A stretch of DNA of 64,000 nucleotides from Chryseobacterium luquanense (GCF_026460945.1 NZ_JAOVZV010000020.1:1-64000); one strand, 5' to 3'; positions 27,653 through 37,568 are shown, numbered from the stretch's first letter. Notes: a model not told the origin generated them from the sequence alone. Numbers and translations are program-made.

Positions 27653-30600
27653 ATGAACAAGAGAATTTTCGTAGAAAAAAGAGGAATTTTCGATGTAGAA
27701 AGTCCAAAAATTTTTGATGAAGTAAAAGCGGTGGTCCCGTCGATCCAAAGTGTAAAAGTGTACAACGTGTACGATATTTTTGGATTAAACGACGGTGAAT
27801 TTGAAAAAGTGGTTAACAGCACTTTTGTAGATCCGGTTACTGATATTTTAATCGAAGAAAATCCTGCAAAAGGAACTCATTTCGCATTAGAATTTTTACC
27901 TGGGCAGTACGATCAGCGTGCGGATTCTGCTCAACAGTGTATCGCCTTACTGACTGAAAATGAGAAGTCTAAAGTGAGAAGTGGAAAATTGATCGAATTC
28001 GAAGGTGTTTCTGAAGCTGATTTGGCGAAAATTAAAGACCTTTTGATCAATAAAGTAGAATCTCAGGAAAAAGATTTATCAATTTTAGATATTCCTGCAG
28101 AAGAAACACCGTCAAAAGTGATTGTTCACGAAGGTTTTATCAATTTTGATGATGCTCAGCTTGAAGAATTTTTTAACAATCACGGTTTTGCTTTAGGACT
28201 GGATGATTTAAAATTCATTCAGGAATATTTTAAATCTGAACAAAGAAATCCTACGGAAACGGAACTTAAAGTTTTAGATACATATTGGAGCGACCACTGT
28301 CGTCACACAACGTTTGAAACAGAATTGTCAAATATCGAATTTGAAGGACAGTTTAAACATACATTGGAAACGATTTTCAATGATTATATTGAAAAAAGAA
28401 AATTCTTAGGACGCGAATTGAAACCGATTTCTTTAATGGATTTGGCTACAGTCTGCGGAAGATATTTCCATAAAACTGGAAACCTGGAGAACTTGGTGGT
28501 TTCTGACGAAATCAACGCATGTACCATTCAGATCGAAGCTGAATATGACGGTAAAAAAGAACCTTGGTATTTGTTATTCAAAAATGAAACGCACAATCAC
28601 CCGACAGAAATTGAACCTTTCGGAGGTGCTTCAACGTGTTTAGGTGGTGCCATAAGAGATCCTTTGTCCGGACGTTCATTTGTTTTCCAGGCGATGAGAT
28701 TAACTGGTGCTGCTGATGTTTTGGAACCTGTAAGTCATACGTTACCAGGAAAATTACCTCAAAAAACAATCACAAAACAGGCTGCGAACGGATATTCTTC
28801 TTACGGTAACCAAATCGGTCTCGCGACCACAATGGTTTCCGAAATCTACGATGAAGGCTACAAAGCAAAAAGAATGGAAGTTGGTTTTGTTACCGGCGCC
28901 GTTCCTGTGGACTGGGTAAGACGTGAAAAGCCTGAGGCTGGTGATTCGATCATCATTTTAGGTGGTGCAACAGGTCGCGACGGTGTTGGAGGAGCAAGCG
29001 GAAGTTCAAAAGAACAGGACGAAACTTCAATCCACACAATGAGTTCTGAAGTACAGAAAGGAAACGCCGTTGAAGAACGTAAAATTCAGAGATTGTTCAG
29101 AAATCCTGAAGTTACGAGACTGATTAAGAAGTCAAACGATTTCGGAGCGGGTGGAGTTTCCGTAGCGATCGGTGAAATCGCTGATTCTTTGGAGGTTAAT
29201 CTCGATGTTTTACCTTTAAAATACGAAGGTTTGAACGGAACTGAGCTTGCCATTTCTGAATCTCAGGAGAGAATGGCGGTTGTGGTTGAGCCAAAAGATA
29301 AAGAACAGTTCATCAAATTCTGTGAAGCAGAAAACATTGTGGCTGTAGAAGTTGCAAAGGTGACAGATTCTGGAAGAATGCAGATGTTCTGGAAAGGTGA
29401 TAAAATCGTTGACCTATCAAGAGAATTTCTCGATACGAACGGATGTTCAAAAAGTCAGGAAGTTAAGATTACTCATCTTAATGAAGTGAAAGAAGAAACT
29501 CAGGTTTTCAATGAAGAGAATTTCTTGAAAATTCTTGCAGATAAAAACGTTGCTTCTCAAAAAGGTTTATTGGAGATGTTTGATTCATCAATTGGTGCGA
29601 CTACGGTTGCGATGCCTTTAGGCGGAAAATACCAGCAGACTTTGATGGAAGGAAGCGCTCAAACACTACCTATTTTAGGAGCAAAAGATATTGAAACTGT
29701 TTCCTTTGCAAGTTGGGGATTTGATGCTGAAATTTCAAAGCAAAACTCATTGTTGGGAGCTTCTTATGCAGTCGTTGAAAGTGTAGCGAAAATCGTTGCG
29801 ATGGGTGGCGATTATAAAAATATAAGATTAAGTTTTCAGGAATATTTTGAGAAATTAGGTCAGAATCCTGAAAAATGGGGCAAGCCTTTGGCTTCACTTT
29901 TAGGAGCTTACGATGCTCAGATTAATCTTGGTTTGGCGGCCATTGGAGGTAAGGATTCAATGAGTGGAACGTATCATGATTTGAATGTTCCGCCGACATT
30001 GATTTCATTCGCTTGTGCGAACGGTGAAAAGAAAAATGTGATCTCTCCGGAATTTAAACAGGCAGGTAATAAACTGTATTTCTTCAACCATATTCCACAG
30101 GAAAATGGACTTCCAAACTATGAAAATCTGAAGACAGTTTTTGAATTGATTTTCGAAAATATCAAGGCCGGCAAAATCGTTTCAGTGAAGACTGTGAGAG
30201 AAGGAGGTGTTGCAGTTGCCTTAGCTAAAATGAGTTTTGGGAACAGATTGGGAGCTGAAATAACCGTTGCTGATGAGAGCGTTTTATTGGCAAAAAATAT
30301 CGGAAGTCTGATCATTGAATCAACTGAAGAATTAAGTTCTGTTGATGTTCAATTAGTCGGTGAAGTCGAAAATTCAAATATTCTCAAAATCAGTGGTTTG
30401 AATTTTGAAATCGAAAAATTACTTGAAGAGAATACAAATACTTTTGAGAACCTTTTCTCAACGGTTGAAAAAGAAAAAATAACGGTTGAATTAGATTCAA
30501 ATCTGAACTCAATTAAACCACGAAATATTGTCATTAAAAAACACGGAATTGCTCAGCCGAGAGTTTTCGCACCGGTTTTCCCGGGAACAAATTGCGAATA

Positions 30601-31345
30601 CGATACACTGAATGCATTCCAAAAAGAAGGAGCGATTGTAAGCAGTTTGCCCTTGATTAATATCAATCATCAGTTGCTTGACGAAAGCATCGATGCATGG
30701 GTAGAAGAAATTAAACAGTCGCAGATTTTAGCATTCTCCGGAGGTTTCTCTGCGGGTGACGAACCGGATGGTTCTGCTAAATTCATCGTGAATGTTTTGA
30801 AGAACGAAAAGATGAGAAATGCCGTTCACGAATTGCTCGACAGAGACGGAATGATCATTGGAATCTGTAATGGTTTCCAGGCTTTGGTGAAGTCAGGATT
30901 ATTGCCTTACGGTAGAATTAAAGACCTGGATGAAAATTCTCCGACTTTGGCACACAACGCGATCAGAAGACATATTTCTCAAATGGTGAATGTGAAAGTT
31001 CTGAATGACGAATCGCCTTGGTTAAAAGGAATGAAAGATCAGGTATTCACCATCCCAATTTCTCACGGTGAAGGTCGTTTTATGGCTTCAGAAGCTGAAA
31101 TTCAGAAGTTGTATGAAAACGGGCAGATTGCGACTCAATATTTAGATTTCGATGGAAACATCGCTCACGGAATGCCTTTCAATCCTAATAACTCATTGTT
31201 CGGAATTGAAGGAATCACAAGTCCGTGTGGAAAAATTTATGGTAGAATGGGACACCCTGAACGTTTTGCAGAAGGTCTGATGAAAAATATTCCGACTGCG
31301 AATTATCATAACATCTTCAAAAACGGAGTGGAGTACTTTAAGTAG
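27653..31345 (+). CDS. purL: Phosphoribosylformylglycinamidine synthase, single-chain
   Basis: 1230 aa from ATG 27653 (MNKRIFVEKRGIFDVESPK); an in-frame upstream start would run into the previous gene. It converts FGAR, Gln and ATP to FGAM in purine synthesis. Order: N-terminal PurS-like domain, linker, two AIRS-like halves (WSDHCRHTTFETEL; NHPTEIEPFGGA; GGATGRDGVGGASGSS), and a C-terminal glutamine amidotransferase. The latter has the nucleophile Cys in GICNGFQAL and His/Glu in SHGEGRF and GHPERFAEG. Large fused form, intact over the whole length. Confidence 0.96.
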   Translation: MNKRIFVEKRGIFDVESPKIFDEVKAVVPSIQSVKVYNVYDIFGLNDGEFEKVVNSTFVDPVTDILIEENPAKGTHFALEFLPGQYDQRADSAQQCIALLTENEKSKVRSGKLIEFEGVSEADLAKIKDLLINKVESQEKDLSILDIPAEETPSKVIVHEGFINFDDAQLEEFFNNHGFALGLDDLKFIQEYFKSEQRNPTETELKVLDTYWSDHCRHTTFETELSNIEFEGQFKHTLETIFNDYIEKRKFLGRELKPISLMDLATVCGRYFHKTGNLENLVVSDEINACTIQIEAEYDGKKEPWYLLFKNETHNHPTEIEPFGGASTCLGGAIRDPLSGRSFVFQAMRLTGAADVLEPVSHTLPGKLPQKTITKQAANGYSSYGNQIGLATTMVSEIYDEGYKAKRMEVGFVTGAVPVDWVRREKPEAGDSIIILGGATGRDGVGGASGSSKEQDETSIHTMSSEVQKGNAVEERKIQRLFRNPEVTRLIKKSNDFGAGGVSVAIGEIADSLEVNLDVLPLKYEGLNGTELAISESQERMAVVVEPKDKEQFIKFCEAENIVAVEVAKVTDSGRMQMFWKGDKIVDLSREFLDTNGCSKSQEVKITHLNEVKEETQVFNEENFLKILADKNVASQKGLLEMFDSSIGATTVAMPLGGKYQQTLMEGSAQTLPILGAKDIETVSFASWGFDAEISKQNSLLGASYAVVESVAKIVAMGGDYKNIRLSFQEYFEKLGQNPEKWGKPLASLLGAYDAQINLGLAAIGGKDSMSGTYHDLNVPPTLISFACANGEKKNVISPEFKQAGNKLYFFNHIPQENGLPNYENLKTVFELIFENIKAGKIVSVKTVREGGVAVALAKMSFGNRLGAEITVADESVLLAKNIGSLIIESTEELSSVDVQLVGEVENSNILKISGLNFEIEKLLEENTNTFENLFSTVEKEKITVELDSNLNSIKPRNIVIKKHGIAQPRVFAPVFPGTNCEYDTLNAFQKEGAIVSSLPLININHQLLDESIDAWVEEIKQSQILAFSGGFSAGDEPDGSAKFIVNVLKNEKMRNAVHELLDRDGMIIGICNGFQALVKSGLLPYGRIKDLDENSPTLAHNAIRRHISQMVNVKVLNDESPWLKGMKDQVFTIPISHGEGRFMASEAEIQKLYENGQIATQYLDFDGNIAHGMPFNPNNSLFGIEGITSPCGKIYGRMGHPERFAEGLMKNIPTANYHNIFKNGVEYFK

Positions 31346-31406
31346 GCGGCTTGCTTTTGGCAATTTGCTTTGGCTTTAAAAATACTGAGTTTAAAATACG
31401 ACTTTC

Positions 31407-31440
31407 AAACCTAACGGTTTTTCAAAACCCGTTAGGTTTT
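31407..31440 (+). terminator. Terminator of purL
   Basis: AAACCTAACGG / CCGTTAGGTTT, 11-bp stem, T-rich end. Confidence 0.8.
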
Positions 31441-31474
31441 AGGAAAACTGTCTGTTGAAATATTTATAATTAAA

Positions 31475-31850
31475 TTGAATATTTCAAATAAAAATAAAAG
31501 AGAATCTGCTGTCATCAATGGCAGCCGTTTTTCTGATTTAGCAGGATTTTACGAAGAAGTTTCCCAGGTTTTAATGAAAGATGAAGATTGGAAAGTCGGT
31601 ACCCTCGATGGATTTGATGATATTTTGTATGGATTTAAAGGTGAAATGATCTGGAAAGATTCTCAAAAATCAAGGGAAGATTTAGGATTAGAAGTGACAA
31701 AGAAATTCAATCAGACAAGGAAAGCCTTTTAATATCAATTTAGCTCAAAAAAAAATGGATGATTTGATTGCCGGAAACGGACAGACCTTGTATGAAATCC
31801 TGATCGAAATAATTGAATCACATCAAAATATACAATTGATTTTAGACTGA
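31475..31850 (+). pseudogene. Barstar-family ribonuclease inhibitor, frameshifted
   Basis: The first frame (from TTG 31475) gives SAVINGSRFSDLAGFYEEVS and WKVGTLDGFDDILYGFKG, typical of barstar, and ends at 31732. The +1 frame continues without a gap as GKPFNINLAQKKMDDLIAGN to LYEILIEIIE and the stop at 31848-31850. One surplus base near 31710-31722 joins both into a 124-aa protein of normal barstar length. No barnase-like RNase or polymorphic toxin is nearby. Probably an orphan immunity gene that has decayed, unless the extra base is a sequencing error. Confidence 0.75.
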
Positions 31851-31927
31851 TTTTTAAACACGAATGACACAAATATTTTCACGAATACCGCAAATATTTA
31901 TATAAATGTGATTACAAAGGTGAAATT

Positions 31928-32284
31928 TTATACAAAAATATATTTCCAGTAAACCAAAATCCCTACAATTACAGATAGAACTACTGTTAAAATAACTCCT
32001 CCTGCAGAAATATCTTTTATAAAACCAATTCTTTTATCAAATTCAGGTTGAATGATATCACAAATTTTCTCGATTGCTGTATTGAAAATTTCAGCTGCTA
32101 AAACTCCAAAACAAACGATAAGGATGAGAATTGTATCAAAACTTGACAGTTTTAGATAAAAAATCAGAAAAATATTGATGAAAAAGGCGAAAACTTCAAG
32201 CTGAAAATTTCTTTCAGATCTAAGCATAAAGAAAATACCTCGAAAAGCATTCAGTAAACTTTTATGAATAGGCGGTTTGCGCAT
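31928..32284 (-). CDS. dgkA: Diacylglycerol/undecaprenol kinase family membrane protein
   Basis: 118 aa from ATG 32284 (MRKPPIHKSLLNAFRG); an in-frame upstream ATG would add a 20-residue tail unlike the family. Three membrane helices surround the active-site motif AAEIFNTAIEKICD, with the catalytic Glu in the E-x-x-NTAIE context. It phosphorylates lipid alcohols (diacylglycerol in Gram-negatives, undecaprenol in Gram-positives); which applies here cannot be told. Divergent from dnaN with a short shared promoter region. Confidence 0.9.
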   Translation of the reverse strand: MRKPPIHKSLLNAFRGIFFMLRSERNFQLEVFAFFINIFLIFYLKLSSFDTILILIVCFGVLAAEIFNTAIEKICDIIQPEFDKRIGFIKDISAGGVILTVVLSVIVGILVYWKYIFV

Positions 32285-32372
32285 CGTTATTTGATTATTA
32301 ACAAAGATAAATTTATTTTGATGGTTGTTAATAACTCTCAACATTATTTTTTTCTATCTGTTTTGTATTTGT

Positions 32373-32380
32373 TATATTTG
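32373..32380 (+). promoter_or_regulatory. -7 box of dnaN
   Basis: TATATTTG (TAnnTTTG) ends 21 bases before the dnaN ATG. The -33 region shows no clean TTG at ideal spacing. Confidence 0.45.
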
Positions 32381-32401
32381 TAGAAACTTATTTTTAAATC
32401 T

Positions 32402-33532
32402 ATGAAATTTATTATTTCAAGTGGTGAACTGCAGAAGGCTTTACAAACTGTAAGTGGCGTAATATCAAGTTCTCAGTCGAGACCGATTTTAGAAAACTAT
32501 CTTTTTGAATTAAACGAAAACAACGTTACTATTACTGCATCCGATGGCGAAACTACGCTTATTACTTCTCTGGAAGTAAAGTCTGATGATTCTGGTAAAT
32601 TTGCTGTTCCTGCTAAAATTTTTCAAGATTTTATCAAGACGTATGGTGAGCAACCTCTTACTTTGGCAGTGAAAGACAATGCTGAGGGTACAGGTAGTTT
32701 GCTTGAGATTTTAGACGAAAAAGATAATTTTGCAGTTGCATTAGATAACGCAGAAGATTATCCTGAAATTCCTGAATTTGATGCAGCGCAATCTGTAACA
32801 ATGCCTGCAGGAGTTTTGTCTGAAGCTTTAACGAACACGCTTTTTGCAACAAGTAATGATTCTCTTCGTCCGGTAATGACGGGAGTTTTATTCCAATTCG
32901 GGGAAAATGAAACAAATTTTGTTTCTACAGATTCTCACAGATTGGTAGTTTATAAAAGAACAGACTTGATGAATGCCGAACCAATGGAATTCATCATGCC
33001 TAAAAAACCTTTGAATATTTTCAAAAATATTTTAGCAAGCTCAAATGAAGATCTTACGATTGACTTCAACGAGAATATGGCTAAATTTACTTTTGGTAAA
33101 CATATCTGGATTTGTAGATTAATCGACGGAAAATATCCTAACTATACTGCGGTAATCCCGAAAGAGAATCCAAATGTATTGACGATTAACAGAAACCTTT
33201 TATTAGGAGCAATTAAGAGAGCGTCAATTATGTCTAATAAATCAACGAATCAGGTTAGATTTAAATTGTCTGCAAACATTCTTCATCTTCACGCAGAAGA
33301 TACGGAATATGCAAATAAAGCAGATATGCAGATTCCTTGTGATTATAACGGTGAAGATATCAATATTGGTTTTAGTTCTAAATTCTTAACAGAAATGTTG
33401 GGTATTTTAGGAGCAGACGATATTACCATGAAAATGTCTCAGCCAAACAGACCGGGAATCATCGAGCCGCTTGACGGTCTTGAAGAAAACGAAAACATCT
33501 TAATGCTTTCAATGCCAGTAATCGGATTGTAG
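32402..33532 (+). CDS. dnaN: DNA polymerase III beta subunit (sliding clamp)
   Basis: 376 aa, three repeated clamp domains. MKFIISSGELQKALQTVSGV, RPILENYLFE, SLRPVMTGVLFQF, TDSHRLVVYKR and the C-terminal LMLSMPVIGL are characteristic. It encircles DNA and tethers the replicative polymerase. dnaA does not flank it, so it is not in the dnaA-dnaN order of many bacteria. Followed by a strong terminator. Confidence 0.97.
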   Translation: MKFIISSGELQKALQTVSGVISSSQSRPILENYLFELNENNVTITASDGETTLITSLEVKSDDSGKFAVPAKIFQDFIKTYGEQPLTLAVKDNAEGTGSLLEILDEKDNFAVALDNAEDYPEIPEFDAAQSVTMPAGVLSEALTNTLFATSNDSLRPVMTGVLFQFGENETNFVSTDSHRLVVYKRTDLMNAEPMEFIMPKKPLNIFKNILASSNEDLTIDFNENMAKFTFGKHIWICRLIDGKYPNYTAVIPKENPNVLTINRNLLLGAIKRASIMSNKSTNQVRFKLSANILHLHAEDTEYANKADMQIPCDYNGEDINIGFSSKFLTEMLGILGADDITMKMSQPNRPGIIEPLDGLEENENILMLSMPVIGL

Positions 33533-33550
33533 TATTAAAAAAATATAAGT

Positions 33551-33586
33551 AAAAAAGGATTTCAATTTTGAAATCCTTTTTGTTTT
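33551..33586 (+). terminator. Terminator of dnaN
   Basis: AAAAAGGATTTC-aatttt-GAAATCCTTTTT perfect hairpin with a T tail. Confidence 0.88.
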
Positions 33587-33756
33587 ATTGTGCAATATTT
33601 TATGTTTAAAATTGATCATTTGAAGACTCTTTAAATTTTTAAAAAGCTATCAAGTAATTACGATTAACGGAAAAAGTATTGGCGACAAAAAAAGTGAAAA
33701 TTTTCAACTTTGACAAAAACCCCGCATTTTGTAAATACAATATTATGTGTAGTATT

Positions 33757-34346
33757 TTAATTCGGATTGAACTGAATATTGAAATACTTTAAATAATCCT
33801 CTATTGGCTCCAGTCCCATTTCTTTTCTTCTTTCGTTCACAGTTTTAGGATTTTCTAATTTATACAATTTACCATTTTCTATTTGTGAACCATATATTTG
33901 GGGTTTTCCTTCATCCATTAACATCCTATCTTTCATCAATGCATATTGCTGTTTAGATAAGTCTCCATTTTCTACCGCTTTCTCTATTTGTGGAAAATAC
34001 TTTTTTCTTATTTCTTTAGTACTATGTTGCAGACCCAACCAGATTGCATCCATTTGTTTTGGACCCACCTCCTTTAATGTTGGCATATCACACTTTTCAA
34101 TAATGCTAATCACTAATTCTTGATTCCTGTGATCTTCTTTAGCGTATTTGATGAGTTCATTTGATTTTCTAATCCTTTGGTCACTTTCTAAAACTTCGCT
34201 GAGGATTTGTCGTTTTTTGCTGCAATCGACTTCAATAATATCCACCGAACCTACATAGACAAATTTATCCCTATTTATATAAAGGAATATTGATATTATT
34301 AAAACAAGAGCGGTTAATATACTGAATAATATTTTTTTATTTTCAT
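33757..34346 (-). pseudogene. DUF6624 protein with frameshift in its signal/TM segment
   Basis: The body (MDGAIWLGLQHST-like region, KYFPQIEKAVENGDLS, GKPQIYGSQIENGKLY, RRKEMGLEPIEDYL) is a DUF6624 domain. The open frame continues upstream of 34245 through a membrane helix (ILTALVLIISIFLYINRDKF) but has no start codon. The only suitable ATG (34346-34344) lies one frame off, across an A7 run (minus strand; 34332-34338). Adding one A gives a 196-aa protein starting MKIKKILFSILT. An internal GTG at 34245 would yield only the soluble part. Function unknown. Confidence 0.7.
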
Positions 34347-34473
34347 TTCTATTTTTGGTTTATATTACATATAACTTTTGGATTGACGCATTGCGCAAAT
34401 CCAAACTATAATTACGCTAAAATAAGAATTTTCAATTTTAAAACAATCTTAATTCAAACCAAAATGAAAAAAG

Positions 34474-35631
34474 TCATTTAATCATTTCCTCAAATTCGAT
34501 TTCCAATTCCTTCTTCTGTTTTTCAGTATAAAATTCAGAATCACTCAAAGATTTTTTAAAATTTTCAGATGTTTTAAGATAATTCTTTTTTGATTTAATT
34601 TGAGCATTGATGATATTTAAATAACCTTCTGAAAAATTGGGATAAGTATCCATTAGAATTTGCCAAGCCTGAATCGCTTTATCATAGTGTTTTTCATTGT
34701 AGAAATGCCATCCTTTTCCATTTAGAATACCAAGAGAGAAATTGAGGTTCGTTCCGTAGTTTGATATTATTTCTTTTTCAAGAGATGGTTTGATACTTAA
34801 ATCATCTTGCTTTACTGATGAATATTTTGATTGTATAGAATACCAATTTTCAAATATTTCATAGAGCGCATTGCTTATTAATAAACCTGGTGTTGTATCA
34901 TGGTGCGCTTCATTAAAACGATAGGACTTAATATCTAATTTAGGATTGTTGATGTTGTTCTTAATAACAGAATCCATCTTGTTAAAATCATCCGGAAAAT
35001 CGTTGCCTATTGCGAAACGGTAATATTTTTTAGATTTGTAGTTGAGATCATTTAGTTTACTAATTGAATCTGTCAAATCAACATTCTCCTGAATAAAAAA
35101 TGGACTCATGGAAATAACACCGTTTAAATCATTAATTCTTGAACTGAAAAGTGACGTTGTAAAATATCCGTATCTGGAATGCCCGATTAATAATCGAAAA
35201 GCAGAAGCATGATAATCTTTTTCAGCAAGCGGGATTAGTTCGTCAAAAATGAATTTTTCATTTTCAGAGGCAAGTCCTTTTTTATCAGAAATTTTGTACT
35301 GTGTCTCAATGTAACGATATCGCTGTTCAGATTCTACACTCATGATAATTGACGAAGGCATTTGTTCGGTACTCGTCAAATAGTCAATGGTGTTAATGAT
35401 ATAGTTATGACTTCTTTTATTTTGTCGGTCAAATACAATAATCAGCGGAAAATTATTTTTCGTTCCTTTTTGCCATTCTATGGGAACTGTCACTGAAATT
35501 TTTTTTTCAAATCCCAGGTTTTTCGATTTTATTGTTGTGTCCTGAAGCTTTTTGTACCGTTCATAATTTTGTGAAAATAGGGTAGTATGTAAAAACGTAA
35601 AAATGAAAAATAACACAAAAGTTGGCCTCAT
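34474..35631 (-). CDS. Secreted esterase-like alpha/beta hydrolase with TPR-like tail
   Basis: 385 aa. Signal peptide ending TTLFSQ, then a putative-esterase (Fes/IroE-like) domain (about 30-270) with KNNFPLIIVFDRQN and the nucleophile elbow LLIGHSRYGYF. The catalytic His is probably in the NEAHHDTTPG segment. A C-terminal tail (about 300-370; HFYNEKHYDKAIQAW, PNFSEGYLNIINAQ) forms one or two TPR-like repeats. Likely periplasmic or surface ester hydrolase; substrate unknown. Confidence 0.82.
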   Translation of the reverse strand: MRPTFVLFFIFTFLHTTLFSQNYERYKKLQDTTIKSKNLGFEKKISVTVPIEWQKGTKNNFPLIIVFDRQNKRSHNYIINTIDYLTSTEQMPSSIIMSVESEQRYRYIETQYKISDKKGLASENEKFIFDELIPLAEKDYHASAFRLLIGHSRYGYFTTSLFSSRINDLNGVISMSPFFIQENVDLTDSISKLNDLNYKSKKYYRFAIGNDFPDDFNKMDSVIKNNINNPKLDIKSYRFNEAHHDTTPGLLISNALYEIFENWYSIQSKYSSVKQDDLSIKPSLEKEIISNYGTNLNFSLGILNGKGWHFYNEKHYDKAIQAWQILMDTYPNFSEGYLNIINAQIKSKKNYLKTSENFKKSLSDSEFYTEKQKKELEIEFEEMIK

Positions 35632-35762
35632 AATCTGATTTTATTTAAATCTAAAATGATTTCTTTTTATAATTCTTAAAAATAAAGAAATATCCAACAA
35701 AATACAATTTTTAATTCAAGCCTTAATGAAAAAATTAGCATCATAAGACTTTTCAATTAATG

Positions 35763-36485
35763 TTAAGATGGCTTTAAATTACTTTCTTTTTCCAACCTCT
35801 CAATCAAATTCCCTTTCACCACCGTAAAAGTATAATCCTTCGCTTCTGCAAAAGAAATATCATACTTCCTCTCAATATTTCTCAAGTCTTCAGGGAATTT
35901 TAATAAAAGACTGTCATAATAAGAATCCAGAAACTCTTGGGAAGGCATTTCGTACTTTATTTTCAGTTGAAAACGTCTGATGATAGCGGTATCAATGATT
36001 TCTGCATGATTGGTAGCACAAAGTAATAAAGCATTTTCAGGATAATAATCAATCAGCTGAATTAAGGTATTTACTAACCTTCTCATTTCGCCGACATCTT
36101 TATCGTCGCTTCCACGGGCTTTTCCGATTTGGTCGAGTTCATCAAGGAATAGAACTGATCTTTCTCTCGCTGCTTTGTCGAAAATCATTTTAATATTTTG
36201 CGAAGTTTCACCAATTCTTGAGGAAATAATATTACTTAGATTAAGAATGATAATATTTTTGTCTAGAGCATTCGCAATCGCTTTTGCAGTCATTGTTTTG
36301 CCGCAACCAGAACTTCCTTCAAGAAGGATTTTATTGTTGACCGGAAGTCCATATTCCTGTAATTCTTTAGCGTAGGTTTGCTCTTTGATGAGCTGTACAA
36401 AGTGTTCTTTATTTTTAGTTTCAAGAAAAACATCATCGAGCTTTACAGATTCTTTATCCTGAATAATAAGATTGTACAGATTCAT
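35763..36485 (-). CDS. Small stand-alone AAA ATPase
   Basis: 240 aa, essentially just an AAA module. Walker A GSSGCGKT (57-64), Walker B LFLDELDQIGK (112-122), sensor-1 N159 in LLCATNHAE, and arginine pair R170-R171. The core resembles the FtsH/proteasomal ATPase type but lacks any protease, membrane or N-terminal recognition domain. It may form a hexamer that remodels a partner. It lies 53 bp downstream of a MepB-family gene in the same orientation. Partner unknown. Confidence 0.85.
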   Translation of the reverse strand: MNLYNLIIQDKESVKLDDVFLETKNKEHFVQLIKEQTYAKELQEYGLPVNNKILLEGSSGCGKTMTAKAIANALDKNIIILNLSNIISSRIGETSQNIKMIFDKAARERSVLFLDELDQIGKARGSDDKDVGEMRRLVNTLIQLIDYYPENALLLCATNHAEIIDTAIIRRFQLKIKYEMPSQEFLDSYYDSLLLKFPEDLRNIERKYDISFAEAKDYTFTVVKGNLIERLEKESNLKPS

Positions 36486-36538
36486 AGTTGCAGAGCATTA
36501 AATTGAGCTGCAAAGATAATTGATTTAAAATTTTAACC

Positions 36539-37033
36539 TTAAGATTTTAGAATAGATTCAAACAACTTAAGGAATTGTTTGTTATCAAAATCAATAAAGA
36601 AATCTTTTTGCCAATTTTGAGTTTTTATAGCTTGCTTATTTTCCGGAGAGTCCCAGATTGGATAAACTCTGAAACCTCGCTTTCCATCTTGAGAAAGGGT
36701 AGTGATGATATTTTTTTGAATGAGAATCTGTTTTGAGAAAAAGAAGAATCCGGATTTTTTGCCTTGCTCACAGAGAACAATATAAAAATCAAAAGGATCT
36801 TCCGAAGTGAAAGGTTCGGTTTGTTTGCTTTCAGGATTTCTTTTCCATAAAGTTACAAATTGTCCGATTTTCTTGGGAGTGATTTTAGCCTTTCTGAATT
36901 TAATGCTGAATTGATTTAATTGGAAGCTGTTACCAAAATATTCTTCACATTCAGAATCTGGCTGGAGATGGGAAATGATTAAGTTGAACTTAGAAAAAAC
37001 TGAATTTTGAAGTTGCTCAAGTTCTGTAATCAT
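36539..37033 (-). CDS. MepB-family protein
   Basis: 164 aa. Motifs GQFVTLWKRNPESKQTEPF, EDPFDFYIVLCE, GFFFFSKQIL and GKRGFRVYPIWD place it in the MepB family, named for the gene next to the S. aureus mepRA efflux locus. No biochemical function has been proven for the family. No MepA-type pump is nearby. It precedes the AAA ATPase gene, so a shared transcript is plausible. Confidence 0.85.
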   Translation of the reverse strand: MITELEQLQNSVFSKFNLIISHLQPDSECEEYFGNSFQLNQFSIKFRKAKITPKKIGQFVTLWKRNPESKQTEPFTSEDPFDFYIVLCEQGKKSGFFFFSKQILIQKNIITTLSQDGKRGFRVYPIWDSPENKQAIKTQNWQKDFFIDFDNKQFLKLFESILKS

Positions 37034-37568
37034 TTTGTTATGTTTTTTTTGCGCTGCTTTACTCCGGTTGAGTAAAACAGCGGGCAGTCATTGACTGCAA
37101 ACATAAATAATACTAACTGATAAATTTGTTAAATAGGCAGGTTTATTTAATACTGATTAGTTGTTTTCCTTCTTTACAGTTGCGATGTAAGATGAAACTA
37201 ATACTGCACATGTTGCTACTCCGATAATTGCGATCATAATTTTGAATTTTTATTTATTTTAATATTTATTGCGAATTCTATAATGCAATATTACGGCTTT
37301 CAATTTGAATGCCAAATAAAAATACTATGATGTATATCAGTGTTTTATGTGTGTGTAAATGTGTTTTTAGATGATTTTGCTATTGTTGTTTTGAATAGTT
37401 TTAGGGTGATTTATTTTGTATTTTAATTATTTAATTCGTAAAAAATTGAGAATATGTTAATGTTTATGTATTTGTTGTTTTCATGTTGACAATATCAAGG
37501 AAATGAAATGTAAAGCATATTAAATGTTTGAAACATTAAAAACACCAATTTCTTAACATCAATTTTTA
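37034..37568. other. 535-base intergenic region
   Basis: Apart from the 26-aa reading frame at 37157-37237 I see no gene, RNA or terminator here. The part from 37240 to 37560 is AT-rich, with TG-rich runs and many stops in all frames. Confidence 0.5.
37157..37237 (-). CDS. Possible 26-aa membrane peptide
   Basis: ATG to TAA encodes 26 residues: a hydrophobic helix (MIAIIGVATCAVLVSSYIAT) followed by a charged VKKENN tail. The length and composition fit the single-span small membrane proteins found beside envelope genes. The surrounding 535 bases hold no other gene. No convincing promoter box lies directly upstream, so it may be a chance frame. Confidence 0.35.
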   Translation of the reverse strand: MIAIIGVATCAVLVSSYIATVKKENN

